Source: Flavobacteriales bacterium
Lineage (GTDB): Bacteria; Bacteroidota; Bacteroidia; Flavobacteriales; Weeksellaceae
NCBI GenBank assembly: GCA_020635515.1
Contig: JACJZS010000003.1
Coordinates: 1-64,000 of the forward strand
Direction: 5' to 3'
Length of the DNA: 64,000 bases
Shown here: in pieces, positions 26,765 through 36,242 of the stretch
Layout of the letters: every line of letters begins with the position of its first letter
How positions within the stretch are numbered: position 1 is the first letter of the stretch
Program-made: the position numbers and the translations under genes
The notes under the pieces: model-generated
Seen by the model: the letters and a program-made list of their open reading frames with translations, nothing else
The model's database searches: none
Told to the model about the DNA's origin: nothing

Positions 26765-26795
26765 CAAATGTAATTTAGTTTACAATATAAACCAA
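26765..26795 (-). promoter_or_regulatory. promoter of the membrane protein/regulator operon
   Basis: On the minus strand, TTG (26795-26793), 20 bases, TACATTTG (26772-26765): close to the ideal Bacteroidota promoter. It decides the start of the downstream gene. Confidence 0.65.
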
Positions 26796-26833
26796 ATAAA
26801 ATTTAAAAACGAAGATTGTGATAACTCTCTATT

Positions 26834-28711
26834 TTACTCTACACTGTAATAAATAAAATTTTTATTCTTGATTTTCTTATCAGAAAGTAATTCTTGAAGT
26901 GAATCCAACACATTTTGTCTTTCGTAGTTATTAAATTCAATTAGAATATCTTGCAAAGTAGAAGTATTATTTTTTATGTACCTAATTAATTCTTCTTCAA
27001 AATTTTCTTGTTTTTGTTTTTTCTGCATACAGACATCACAAATACCACAATTTTCTTTTTTAGGTTCAGAAAAATATCCTAAAACCATTCGTACTCTGCA
27101 TCTCGAATTTTGAGTGATAAAATACTCCAATTCTTTAAATTTAAACAACGTATTTTCTTGACTTTGTTTGAAATTTTTCCATAATTGATGAATCCAAAAA
27201 TCATCTTTTCTTGCTTGCAGAAAACGTATTGTATCGGAATCAGAAGAAAAATATTCTATCCACTTTTCATGCTCCAATGCTTTTAATTCGTTTTTTAACT
27301 GTTCTTTTGTAATTCCGAAATAGGTACTCAGGTTTTCCTCAGAAAAAGAAATTTCTCCTGAAAAAACTCCCATTACATTCCTTGATAGATATTCCAAAAT
27401 TTGATACCTCAAACTATCTAAATAAGTAATTTGATTTGGATTACACGTAAACTTAATTTTGCTTTCTTTGTCGTTTTTTTTCCACTGCAAAAGAGAAGCA
27501 TTTTCCAAATAGGTAAGCACTCGTTTTATTTTTGCTTTAGAAATATTCATTTTGTTTTTAAATACCTCTAAATCAAGTGCATATTTTTTTTCTGATTTTT
27601 CTCCTTCTGCTAAGAAAAAAAAAGAAAATAATGAAGTACAAATTTTTTGATATTCTTTTTTGGTAAGCGTGGTATTTACGATTGACGATTGCCAATTATC
27701 CATATCAAACTCATTCCATAGTAGGTAAGCAATTGAAGCACTTCCGTCTCGTCCTGCACGACCTATTTCTTGATAATAATTTTCAAGAGAATACGACGGA
27801 GCGTAATGAATCACAAAACGAACATCAGCTTTATCGATTCCCATACCAAAAGCATTGGTACAAACTAATGTCTGAAATGAACTGTTTGTCCATGCTTGTT
27901 GTTTCTTTTGTTTTTGCTCGGCAGATAATCCTGCATGGAAAAAATCCACATGTAACCCTTTATTTTTAAGAATTTTGGAAAGATTTTCTGTTTCTTTTCT
28001 TGTTCTGCAATAAATAAGTCCCGAGCCAATGTTTTTTTTTAAAATATACTCAATGTGATTTACTTTTTCAATACTTTTTAAAACTTGTATAGAAATATTT
28101 TTCCGTTCAAACGAACTTTTTATAATCGTAGCATTCTTTAAATCCAGTTTTTCTACAATATCTACAATTGCTTTTTGAGTAGCTGTTGCAGTAAGTGCAA
28201 TACAGGGAATTTCTCCTAAATTCTTTCTAAAATCCTTTATATTTAAGTACGATGGACGGAAATCATTTCCCCATTCTGAAACGCAATGTGCTTCATCAAT
28301 AGCAATAAAGGAAACTTTGATGTATTTAAGCGCATTTATAAAATCATAATTGGAAATTCTCTCAGGAGAAAGATATAGAATTTTCACCTCTTGTGTTTGT
28401 GCTTTTTCCAACTGTTTTAACTGCTCAAAACTAGACATTTCAGAAGTAATGTATGCCGATGGAATTCCTTTGCTTTCCAATTGCAACACTTGATCTTTCA
28501 TAAGTGCTAAAAGTGGAGAAATTACCAAGCAAACTCCATCGGAAAGAAGAGCAGGAAGCTGATAAATTATAGACTTTCCTCCTCCTGTTGGTAAAAGTGC
28601 AACCGTATCTTTTCCACTCAACACACTTTCGATGATTTCTTGTTGATTCATACGAAACGAATCGTACCCGAAATATTTTTTTAAACCCGAAAGAAGTTGT
28701 GTCTGTTGCAT
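26834..28711 (-). CDS. recQ: RecQ-type DNA helicase
   Basis: ATP-dependent 3'-5' helicase, 625 residues. Walker A is L-L-P-T-G-G-G-K-S, the DEAH box is I-D-E-A-H-C-V-S-E-W-G, and motif VI is Q-E-I-G-R-A-G-R-D-G. The four zinc-binding cysteines (538, 555, 558, 561) lie about 200 residues further along than in E. coli RecQ, after an extra helical/winged-helix-like segment. There is no clear HRDC domain at the end. The start codon follows a -7 box by four bases. Confidence 0.9.
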   Translation of the reverse strand: MQQTQLLSGLKKYFGYDSFRMNQQEIIESVLSGKDTVALLPTGGGKSIIYQLPALLSDGVCLVISPLLALMKDQVLQLESKGIPSAYITSEMSSFEQLKQLEKAQTQEVKILYLSPERISNYDFINALKYIKVSFIAIDEAHCVSEWGNDFRPSYLNIKDFRKNLGEIPCIALTATATQKAIVDIVEKLDLKNATIIKSSFERKNISIQVLKSIEKVNHIEYILKKNIGSGLIYCRTRKETENLSKILKNKGLHVDFFHAGLSAEQKQKKQQAWTNSSFQTLVCTNAFGMGIDKADVRFVIHYAPSYSLENYYQEIGRAGRDGSASIAYLLWNEFDMDNWQSSIVNTTLTKKEYQKICTSLFSFFFLAEGEKSEKKYALDLEVFKNKMNISKAKIKRVLTYLENASLLQWKKNDKESKIKFTCNPNQITYLDSLRYQILEYLSRNVMGVFSGEISFSEENLSTYFGITKEQLKNELKALEHEKWIEYFSSDSDTIRFLQARKDDFWIHQLWKNFKQSQENTLFKFKELEYFITQNSRCRVRMVLGYFSEPKKENCGICDVCMQKKQKQENFEEELIRYIKNNTSTLQDILIEFNNYERQNVLDSLQELLSDKKIKNKNFIYYSVE

Positions 28712-28715
28712 AACA

Positions 28716-28723
28716 CAAAGATA
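28716..28723 (-). promoter_or_regulatory. -7 element of the recQ promoter, nearly abutting the start codon
   Basis: TATCTTTG on the minus strand, then TGTT, then the recQ ATG. Almost the same block precedes dnaG. Confidence 0.55.
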
Positions 28724-28783
28724 GAGCTTAGATTATAAATTTTAGAATAAGCTATAGATTTTTGAAATAGATTCTTTTAAAAT

Positions 28784-31162
28784 TTAGTATTTGTACTTTC
28801 TGCTATTTGACTTTGTAAAGTAGCTTTTGTCTTTTTTAAATATTTTTTTCCACCAAGGTTTTCGAGCATTATTAGAACCATAACCATACGAATAGGTATA
28901 AGAGTATCCATAATACTTATAAGCTCTTTCTTGTTGTGAGTCATTTAAAACAAGAGCCATATTTGGTAAACGTTTTTCCTTATGATATGATTTTGCTAAT
29001 TGAAGCATGGATTTATCAAGGTAGAATGCTCGACAAACATAAATATATAAATCTGCAAATTTAGTGGTTACAAAAGTATCAGTTACTAAGCTAGCAGGAG
29101 CAGTATCAACAACTATATAGTCATATTTCTTTTCTGCAATATCAAAAAGTTCATTCATTTTATCACTAGCTAATAGTTCAGATGGATTAGGAGGTATAAT
29201 ACCTGAATTAATGAAATCAAAGTTCTTCCCTTTGTTTATGATTTCATCAAGTTCTATATCGTTCTGAGAAAGATAGTGAGTCAATCCGTATTTTTTAGTT
29301 AACTCTACATATCTGTGAATTTTAGGATTACGTACATCCATACCAATTAGTAATACTCTTTCATTAATTAACGAGAGTACAGATGCTAGATTAAGGGAAA
29401 TAAATGTTTTTCCTTCTCCACTAATTGTAGAGGTTACAAATATCTTACTAGCAATACCTTCTTTCTTAGGTAACATAAAGTCTACATTGGTACGCAATAT
29501 TCTGAATGCTTCCGAAACTGTATCTCTTGAGTTGATATCAAGAATTTTAGTGTTGTCTTTTGAACGAGGAATATCTCCTAAGTAAGGAATCCCTAAACTT
29601 TGAATATCTTGTTTAGCTACAATTTTCGTGTTTAATGTTCCAATTAAGAATATAATTAATATAGGAATTAATAAACCTATCAGTAGGGACATCTGTTTTA
29701 TATTGCTAGTTTTAGGAGCAACTTGACCAGTATAATACGCTTTATCAATTATTTTGGCGTTAGATGTTTTAATCGCCATAGATATTGCAGTTTCTTCTTT
29801 TCTTTGAAGAAGGTATAAATAGAGACTTTCTTTTACCTTCTGTTGTCTTAGTATTTCCCTTAACTCTCTTTCTTGTTTAGGGAGTTGATTAACTTTAGCC
29901 TGTAATTGTGATTCTTGGCTTTTAAGTTCGTTAAGTTGTAACCTAAGAGAAGATTTTAGGTTATTAAAATTATCTTCAATACTTCCTTTTAGTGCGGATA
30001 TTTTTTTATTTATATTTTCAACAAGAGGATTGTTTGGCGTAGAAGAGTTATAGAGAAGTTTATTTTTTTCTAAGAGTAGTTGATTATATTCTGCAATAAG
30101 GGTAGAAGCACTATTATCATAAGGAATCATGTTTAATGGTAATAAATCATTAGGATTTTTTTTGATTTGACTGTGTACTAGATTCACTACTTTTAACTGA
30201 GTCTCTCCATTAATTATTCTTTGATTAATTTCTTCTTTATTTCCTGCGTGAATACCAGCAGATACTCCAACATCTATAAGTTCATTTTTTCTTTTATAAT
30301 CTTCCTGATCTTTTTCTACCAAATCAAGTTCATTTGCAATAATACTTAACCGCTCTTTAATGAATTTATCAGTATTTTCTGATGCTTGATTTAAATCATT
30401 AATAATTTCATTGTTATACTGAATCAACAATTCATCTAAGAAATCCTTAGCTCTATCAATGTTATTATCAGTGAAACTTAGATTTAAAACAGATGTTTCC
30501 TCTTTGGGTGTAATGCTTAATCTTCCTAAATAAGAACCTATCATATTTTTAGGAGTAGCAATTTTAACTTGATAAATAGTATTTTTATTTAGTTTTTCAT
30601 TTTTATTCAAATTAATAATATAACTACCTTTTTCTGTTGTTATTTTTTGTCCATACTTATAGGTTCCAATTACTTCTTTGTCGTGATTTAACTTCTGATA
30701 CGTAGTAGGTGAAATGGTTTTTAATAAAAAGGATTCATTTAAATTTATATTATCAACTGTAGAGTCTAGAGTAATGATAACAGGTTCATGTTTATATAAA
30801 TCATGATCTCTAAATACTCCTTCCGTTTTTATTATTAAATTCAAGTTTAAGTCTGTAATAACTTTTTCTATAAGTTTTCTAGATTTCAGAATTTCAACTT
30901 CATTTTCAATATTCTCAGTAGGATTGCTCATGAATTTATCAAAACCTTGAAGACCTTTGCTATTTGTAGCGTCTTTTATTAAAAGCTTTGTTGTAGCAGA
31001 ATATACTGGGTTTTGGTATCTGATATATAGCTGTCCTATGGCATAACAAACAAGCACACTAAACACTATCCAGTACCATTTAGAAAGGTATTTATTGAGT
31101 TCAGCTTTAATATTTAAATTTGAACTGCTTTTACCGTCATCAAAATCAAATTCATGTTCCAT
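28784..31162 (-). CDS. wzc: polysaccharide co-polymerase and BY-kinase (Wzc-like)
   Basis: 792-residue inner-membrane protein for capsule or exopolysaccharide export. A first helix (about 33-50), a long periplasmic Wzz/coiled-coil region, a second helix (about 495-515), then a cytoplasmic tyrosine autokinase: Walker A S-G-E-G-K-T, Walker A' G-M-D-V-R-N-P, Walker B V-V-D-T-A-P. The C-terminus is a tyrosine cluster (Y-K-Y-Y-G-Y-S-Y-T-Y-S-Y-G-Y), the usual autophosphorylation tail. It lies 11 bases after wza. A possible cognate phosphatase lies at 37044-37493. Confidence 0.93.
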   Translation of the reverse strand: MEHEFDFDDGKSSSNLNIKAELNKYLSKWYWIVFSVLVCYAIGQLYIRYQNPVYSATTKLLIKDATNSKGLQGFDKFMSNPTENIENEVEILKSRKLIEKVITDLNLNLIIKTEGVFRDHDLYKHEPVIITLDSTVDNINLNESFLLKTISPTTYQKLNHDKEVIGTYKYGQKITTEKGSYIINLNKNEKLNKNTIYQVKIATPKNMIGSYLGRLSITPKEETSVLNLSFTDNNIDRAKDFLDELLIQYNNEIINDLNQASENTDKFIKERLSIIANELDLVEKDQEDYKRKNELIDVGVSAGIHAGNKEEINQRIINGETQLKVVNLVHSQIKKNPNDLLPLNMIPYDNSASTLIAEYNQLLLEKNKLLYNSSTPNNPLVENINKKISALKGSIEDNFNNLKSSLRLQLNELKSQESQLQAKVNQLPKQERELREILRQQKVKESLYLYLLQRKEETAISMAIKTSNAKIIDKAYYTGQVAPKTSNIKQMSLLIGLLIPILIIFLIGTLNTKIVAKQDIQSLGIPYLGDIPRSKDNTKILDINSRDTVSEAFRILRTNVDFMLPKKEGIASKIFVTSTISGEGKTFISLNLASVLSLINERVLLIGMDVRNPKIHRYVELTKKYGLTHYLSQNDIELDEIINKGKNFDFINSGIIPPNPSELLASDKMNELFDIAEKKYDYIVVDTAPASLVTDTFVTTKFADLYIYVCRAFYLDKSMLQLAKSYHKEKRLPNMALVLNDSQQERAYKYYGYSYTYSYGYGSNNARKPWWKKIFKKDKSYFTKSNSRKYKY

Positions 31163-31173
31163 TAGTAGTCGTC

Positions 31174-31965
31174 TTATAGTTTAGTTAGAATAAGTGCTAG
31201 AGAAATTATAGAAGAAGTAACTCCTAATATCAAAGGAAGTGTAGTACGTAAATCATCAGCACCTCTAACTGCTTTTATGTTAGGTTCTATATAAAGAATA
31301 TCATTCTTTCTAAGATAATAATATTCTGAATCCATTATGCTTGTATCCAGTAAATTAATACGTGTATGACTTCTTGTTCCGTTATTATCTCTAATTAATA
31401 AAATATTATCTCTTTTCCCTGTAATTCTTAAGTCTCCGGCTAAAGCAATTGCCTCAAAAATAGTAATTCTTTCATTAGGAAGTTCAATTATCCCAGGACT
31501 ACCAACTTCTCCTAAAATAGATATTTTATTACTTTCGTTACTTATTAAAATAGTTGCATCTTTGATGTATTTTGAAAGAAGTTTTTGCATATATACAATT
31601 GATTCTGTGCGAGTTTTTCCTAATAAATTTACTTCTCCTATAATAGGCATTTCTATACTTCCGTTTTTATCTAGAATATATTGAGTTCCTATTCGCTGTT
31701 GTTGCCCCCCCCCTGATGATTCTTGAATCCCCATTTGATTAAAAGGTGCAACAGACTGCATATCAGCAGAAGCAACTCTTATATTAATTATGTCATCAGG
31801 TTGATAAGTTGATTCATATCCTGTTACTGCTTTTAAAGAATCTATATTGTCTATACCTTGAAGATAAACCACATCTTTTGGTGTAGTACAAGAGAAAATT
31901 GAAAATAAAGTAAAAGAAAATATTAAAAAATATGCATAGCGAAAGAATCTTTTATAGTGCGTCAT
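31174..31965 (-). CDS. wza: polysaccharide export outer-membrane lipoprotein (Wza-like) with a poly-G tract
   Basis: 263-residue export-channel protein. A lipoprotein signal ends at I-F-S-C26, followed by the polysaccharide-export domain (Y-Q-P-D-D-I-I-N-I-R-V through G-S-I-E-M-P-I-I-G-E-V), a SLBB-type domain (S-I-L-G-E-V-G-S-P-G) and a C-terminal hydrophobic segment. Residues 85-87 (Gly-Gly-Gly) are encoded by nine consecutive G bases. It sits five bases after the capD-like gene and 11 before wzc, forming one operon. Confidence 0.92.
   Translation of the reverse strand: MTHYKRFFRYAYFLIFSFTLFSIFSCTTPKDVVYLQGIDNIDSLKAVTGYESTYQPDDIINIRVASADMQSVAPFNQMGIQESSGGGQQQRIGTQYILDKNGSIEMPIIGEVNLLGKTRTESIVYMQKLLSKYIKDATILISNESNKISILGEVGSPGIIELPNERITIFEAIALAGDLRITGKRDNILLIRDNNGTRSHTRINLLDTSIMDSEYYYLRKNDILYIEPNIKAVRGADDLRTTLPLILGVTSSIISLALILTKL
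31705..31713 (-). repeat. nine-base poly-G tract inside wza
   Basis: Nine C on the plus strand, so GGG GGG GGG in wza codons 85-87. Long G tracts are unexpected in such AT-rich DNA. Losing one G gives TAG five codons past the tract; gaining one gives TAA thirteen codons past it. Slipped-strand mispairing here would switch the gene off. Confidence 0.85.
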
Positions 31966-31970
31966 AAAGT

Positions 31971-33920
31971 TTATTTTTTATCTAGTTTTTCGTATTCTGA
32001 GTTCATACTTATAAACTCAGGAATTATTTGCTTAAACTTGAGTACAATATTAGAAGGATCAAATATATTAATATTATCTTTTATATCCAATATGCTTGAA
32101 CTGATTACATTATAATCAATTTTTTCTTCCTTCATAATCATAATTTTAGGATGATGAGTAGGAAGTGTTGTAGCTTCTTGAGTAATTAATTCTTCATATA
32201 GTTTTTCTCCAGGACGAAGTCCTACAAACTTAATTTGTATATCTTTATCTACTTCGAATCCTGCAAGCTGAATCATTCTTTTAGCTAAATCTACTATTTT
32301 TACAGGTTCTCCCATATCAAATACATATATCTCTCCTCCTTTCCCCATACTTCCTGCTTCTATTACCAATTGACAAGCTTCTGGAATAGTCATAAAGTAG
32401 CGAGTAATTTCAGGGTGTGTAATAGTCAAAGGTCCCCCTTCTCTAATTTGCTTTCGAAACAGAGGAACTACTGAACCATTAGAACCAAGAACATTTCCAA
32501 ATCGAGTAGTTGTAAATTTAGTAATACCATTTTCCTCTGAAGAAAGTTTCTGACTAAGAGATTTAATGTATAATTCCGCCATTCGTTTAGAAGCTCCCAT
32601 TACATTGCTTGGATTTACCGCTTTATCCGTAGAAACCATTACAAAGTTTGAAGCCTTGTATTTCACAGCTAAATCCGCCATGTTTTTTGACCCAATCACA
32701 TTGGTAATAAATGCTTGTTTCGGATTAAGTTCCATCAAAGGAACATGTTTATATGCTGCGGCGTGATAAATAATATTAGGAGTATGTTCCGATATATGCT
32801 TTTCTATGAAATATAAATTACTAACATCACAAACAATAGAAATTATTTCTATATCGTCCCCTAATTTAGATTTTATTTCTAATGATAAATCATGTAAAGG
32901 AGATTCGGCAATATCAATTAACACAACCTTTGACGGTTTGTAATCAACCACTTGCCTAACGATTTCACTACCAATAGAACCAGCAGCACCAGAAATTAAA
33001 ACTACTTTATTTTTAAGTATAGAACTTAATTTTTCAAAGTTTAATTGAATTGGTTTACGATTTAATAAGTCTTGAATCTTGAAATTTTTGATACTTTTAG
33101 AAACATTTTTATTATCGTAATTATCTATAATCGGAGCGGAATATATTTTAAGATTGTTGTCTAAACAATCGTTTATAAATTCATTTAATTTTTTATTATC
33201 CAATTCTCTATCACAAATAATTACTGATGTTGCATCATAGCGATCAGCTGTTTGATGAAGTGTTTTACTTAATGTGATGATAGGAATATTTAATACAGTT
33301 TTTCGAGTTTTTGAAATTTTATTAGTAGTACTAATGAAAGCCTTTACAATAAAACGTTTTGGTCGTTCTACTGAAAGAGCTTGCGCCAAAGAAATTGCTT
33401 GATTTCCATCTCCTAAAATTAAAACCTTTTCTTTAATTCTACCTCTTGTGTTGCTTTTATCGTAAACCTCTTTAACAAAAAGTCTCAACAAAAACATTAA
33501 AAGAAAAGTAAAAAGAGAGAATATAAAAATCCCATGATAAAGGAATATTTTTACACCAAAAAGATGATTACAAATGAAATTCACAATAAATAAGCACGTC
33601 ATAGAAAAGACATTTGAAAGCAATATCTTTAAAACATCAACAAGAGTAGAATGCCGTATAATTCCTGAAAAAGTACGAAAAACTACAAAAGAAAGTGAAT
33701 ATACACTCAGTATAGCAATTGTAGCATACAAAATTGTATCACCTATTATAAATCGATTACCTACTCTCTCAAAAAAATAGTAAGAAAGTACAATCGAAAA
33801 TAAAACCATGCCAATATCAAAAGAAAATACCAACCATCTCGGAAGATACTTAAAACTCGATATAAAAGAATACATTGAGTTTGATAATTTTAAATACTTT
33901 CTATACAGTTTCTTAATCAC
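31971..33920 (-). CDS. nucleoside-diphosphate-sugar 4,6-dehydratase (CapD/WbpM type)
   Basis: 649 residues: four N-terminal transmembrane helices (about 28-150), a CoA-binding-like Rossmann domain with L-I-L-G-D-G-N-Q-A, and an SDR dehydratase domain with I-S-G-A-A-G-S-I-G-S-E-I. The catalytic segment is V-S-T-D-K-A-V-N-P-S-N-V-M-G-A-S-K-R, with Met in place of the usual Tyr as in WbpM. Members act on UDP-GlcNAc to start rare-sugar synthesis. The start is GTG at 33920; an ATG at codon 16 is an alternative. It is the first gene of the capD-wza-wzc operon. Confidence 0.92.
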   Translation of the reverse strand: MIKKLYRKYLKLSNSMYSFISSFKYLPRWLVFSFDIGMVLFSIVLSYYFFERVGNRFIIGDTILYATIAILSVYSLSFVVFRTFSGIIRHSTLVDVLKILLSNVFSMTCLFIVNFICNHLFGVKIFLYHGIFIFSLFTFLLMFLLRLFVKEVYDKSNTRGRIKEKVLILGDGNQAISLAQALSVERPKRFIVKAFISTTNKISKTRKTVLNIPIITLSKTLHQTADRYDATSVIICDRELDNKKLNEFINDCLDNNLKIYSAPIIDNYDNKNVSKSIKNFKIQDLLNRKPIQLNFEKLSSILKNKVVLISGAAGSIGSEIVRQVVDYKPSKVVLIDIAESPLHDLSLEIKSKLGDDIEIISIVCDVSNLYFIEKHISEHTPNIIYHAAAYKHVPLMELNPKQAFITNVIGSKNMADLAVKYKASNFVMVSTDKAVNPSNVMGASKRMAELYIKSLSQKLSSEENGITKFTTTRFGNVLGSNGSVVPLFRKQIREGGPLTITHPEITRYFMTIPEACQLVIEAGSMGKGGEIYVFDMGEPVKIVDLAKRMIQLAGFEVDKDIQIKFVGLRPGEKLYEELITQEATTLPTHHPKIMIMKEEKIDYNVISSSILDIKDNINIFDPSNIVLKFKQIIPEFISMNSEYEKLDKK

Positions 33921-33954
33921 ATTACTTGCTTTTAACTCATTTCTACACGAATCG

Positions 33955-33962
33955 CAAAGGTA
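33955..33962 (-). promoter_or_regulatory. -7 element of the capsule operon promoter
   Basis: TACCTTTG on the minus strand, 34 bases ahead of the GTG start. No clear -33 TTG. Confidence 0.5.
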
Positions 33963-34002
33963 CTATTTTTTATATATTAATCTATTTTTTTTCGACGAAC
34001 AC

Positions 34003-36102
34003 CTACCAAATTAAATTTATTCCTACTAAAAAATTCCTACCAGCTTGAGGATAATAATAACTACCATACTCACTATCATAGTATCCATTATTCTCATATT
34101 CTTTATCAAGCAAATTGTTAATCAGTAAATTGAGTCTTACTTTAATGTTATCCTTAGTTTTAGTTTCGTAACTCAATCCAATATTGGATAGAAAATAATT
34201 ATTTAATTTTCTATCAAAATTTGAAGTATTATCTAAATATTGTCTTGATACATATTTACTCGTCCAATTAATATTAAAATTAGATAAAAAACTATAATCA
34301 AATCCAAAATTTGCAATAAAATTGGGAGAAAATGAAATATCTGTGTTGTCATAATTTATAATATTTATTTTTTCTTCTTCTTCATCTATATATGTTTCTT
34401 TATAATCAAGAATTTTATTACTACTTAAACTAAAATTCCCAAATAGATTTAAGTTTTTTAATGCTTGGTACGACATGGAATTTTCGATTCCTAAACGATA
34501 GCTTTTTCCTACGTTGGAACGAGTAAAAGCTCCCACATCATTTATTTCTCCTGTAAGTGCCAACTGATCCTCATAATACATAAAATATCCGTTGGTTTGA
34601 AATTGTAACTTTTTGAAGTTTTTAGAAATCCCCAATTCAAAATCGTGAAGTTTTTCGGGTTTTGCGTAATTGTTACTGCTTTCTAAATCAGTTCTTGCTG
34701 GTTCTCTTTGTGCTTTTGCATACGAAAAATAGAGTTTTCCTTGTGGTAATTTATATGTAATTCCAGCTTTTGGATTAAAGAAATTATAATTTTGTCTAAA
34801 ATTTAATCCTTGAGCTTTATAAAAAATATGTCTGTATTGTAAATCTAAAAACAGTTCAAAGTTATTTAAACCTACAATCGTTTTAACAAAACTCGAAAAT
34901 TCATTTTTTGTAGATTGATTGTAATAATATTTTTGTCCGTTATTTTTAAATTCTGGAATATCTTTCACCCAAGTTACTTTCCCAAAGTGATCTCCTACAT
35001 ATTGGTTTCCTGCAACTCCTGCATGAATATTAAAAACATCTACCTTACCTATTAAGTGAGATTGAATCCCATAAAAATCATTGTCTAACCATTTTTGTCT
35101 CACTAAATTAGAAGTAATAATATCTGAAGAAATACGATATAAAGACAATGTATCAGAATGTGTATATTCTTCATAATATCCTTTTCCTTTAGTGTAATGA
35201 AGCGTATTTTTTAAATTCCAGTTGTTGTTTAATTCTCGTTTCCAAGTTAAATGATAATGACTTTGTCTGTAATTATCTGTTTGATTGTTATACGTATCAA
35301 TTACATTATAATTTTTATCATAAATTTCTCCTGCATAATTTCTAGTTCTATCTACTTTCATTGTTGCCTTATCAATTCCATACCAAGCTTGGTAGGTTTT
35401 TTCTTTTCCTCCAAAATTATAAAAAGAAATTTCATCTTTATTTTTTTTATAACTTAAACGATAATTGTATGAATATAAGTCAGAACTTGCTCTATCTATA
35501 TATCCGTCGGAATTAATATGAGAAAATCCTCCATCAAAATAAAAGTTTTTAGCAATTTTTCCTGTTCCAAATTGAACGCTATACCTTTGTGTGTCAAAAC
35601 TTCCCATAGAAAGACCTATTTCTGCATTTGGTTTTTCCTTATTGTTATCAGTTTGAATCCCAATACTAGCACCAAATGAAGATGTTCCGTTACTAGAAGT
35701 TCCTACACCTCGTTGTATAGAGATTGCACTTGTAGAAGTCGCTAAATTAGGCATATTTACCCAAAAAACTCCTTGACTTTCGCTATCATTCAACGGAATA
35801 TCGTTTAAAGTTACATTAATTCGCGTAGGATCAGTTCCTCGTACACGAACTCCTGTATATCCAATTCCTGCTCCAGCATCAGAAGTAGTAACCACAGAAG
35901 TTGCATTTCTAATGAGATACGTCAAATCTTGACCTAAATTTTTTTCTTCAATTTCTTTTTTAGTAATGATTTCTTTTGCTGTTGGTGCTAAAGAGTAGAT
36001 AGAAACTTCATTTAATTCCTGAATAGAATCTTGTTTCTGTTGAGCATTAACCAATAAAACCAATCCGAAAGATAGACTTGTAAGTACTTTTTTCATATTC
36101 AT
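34003..36102 (-). CDS. TonB-dependent outer-membrane receptor, predicted thiamine (or precursor) transporter
   Basis: 699 residues: signal peptide (to about residue 21), a plug domain (I-E-E-K-N-L-G-Q-D-L-T-Y-L-I, G-V-R-V-R-G-T-D-P-T-R-I, L-N-D-I-P-L-N-D-S-E-S-Q) and a 22-strand barrel with the C-terminal A-G-R-N-F-L-V-G-I-N-L-I-W. Most such receptors cannot be assigned a substrate, but this one sits directly behind a TPP riboswitch, as do the predicted Bacteroidota thiamine receptors. Import of thiamine or a precursor is the likely role. No thi biosynthesis gene is in the window. Confidence 0.88.
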   Translation of the reverse strand: MNMKKVLTSLSFGLVLLVNAQQKQDSIQELNEVSIYSLAPTAKEIITKKEIEEKNLGQDLTYLIRNATSVVTTSDAGAGIGYTGVRVRGTDPTRINVTLNDIPLNDSESQGVFWVNMPNLATSTSAISIQRGVGTSSNGTSSFGASIGIQTDNNKEKPNAEIGLSMGSFDTQRYSVQFGTGKIAKNFYFDGGFSHINSDGYIDRASSDLYSYNYRLSYKKNKDEISFYNFGGKEKTYQAWYGIDKATMKVDRTRNYAGEIYDKNYNVIDTYNNQTDNYRQSHYHLTWKRELNNNWNLKNTLHYTKGKGYYEEYTHSDTLSLYRISSDIITSNLVRQKWLDNDFYGIQSHLIGKVDVFNIHAGVAGNQYVGDHFGKVTWVKDIPEFKNNGQKYYYNQSTKNEFSSFVKTIVGLNNFELFLDLQYRHIFYKAQGLNFRQNYNFFNPKAGITYKLPQGKLYFSYAKAQREPARTDLESSNNYAKPEKLHDFELGISKNFKKLQFQTNGYFMYYEDQLALTGEINDVGAFTRSNVGKSYRLGIENSMSYQALKNLNLFGNFSLSSNKILDYKETYIDEEEEKINIINYDNTDISFSPNFIANFGFDYSFLSNFNINWTSKYVSRQYLDNTSNFDRKLNNYFLSNIGLSYETKTKDNIKVRLNLLINNLLDKEYENNGYYDSEYGSYYYPQAGRNFLVGINLIW

Positions 36103-36149
36103 TATTTACATAACCGAAGCACTTACATCGTGAATACATTGCACGAAGA

Positions 36150-36240
36150 ATCTTATTCCCTTAACAACATTACTTGTTCAGGTTCGTTGGGTATAATCTC
36201 AGCAATCAACAAAATGAAAGCACCCCGGTTTAATTATTTC
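36150..36240 (-). ncRNA. TPP riboswitch (THI element)
   Basis: On the minus strand the conserved blocks occur in order: ACCGGGGTGC (36229-36220), CTGAGATTATACCC, GAACCTG, then AAGTAATG and TTAAGGGAAT (36164-36155). These are the hallmarks of the thiamine-pyrophosphate aptamer. Downstream, TCGTG and CACGA can form a small hairpin (around 36120-36145) before the receptor start, perhaps the expression platform. High TPP should lower receptor expression. Confidence 0.93.
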
Positions 36241-36242
36241 GG

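Noticed and set aside
28784..33920. A complete capsule biosynthesis island
   Set aside because: Only three genes are present; no glycosyltransferases, flippase or polymerase flank them.
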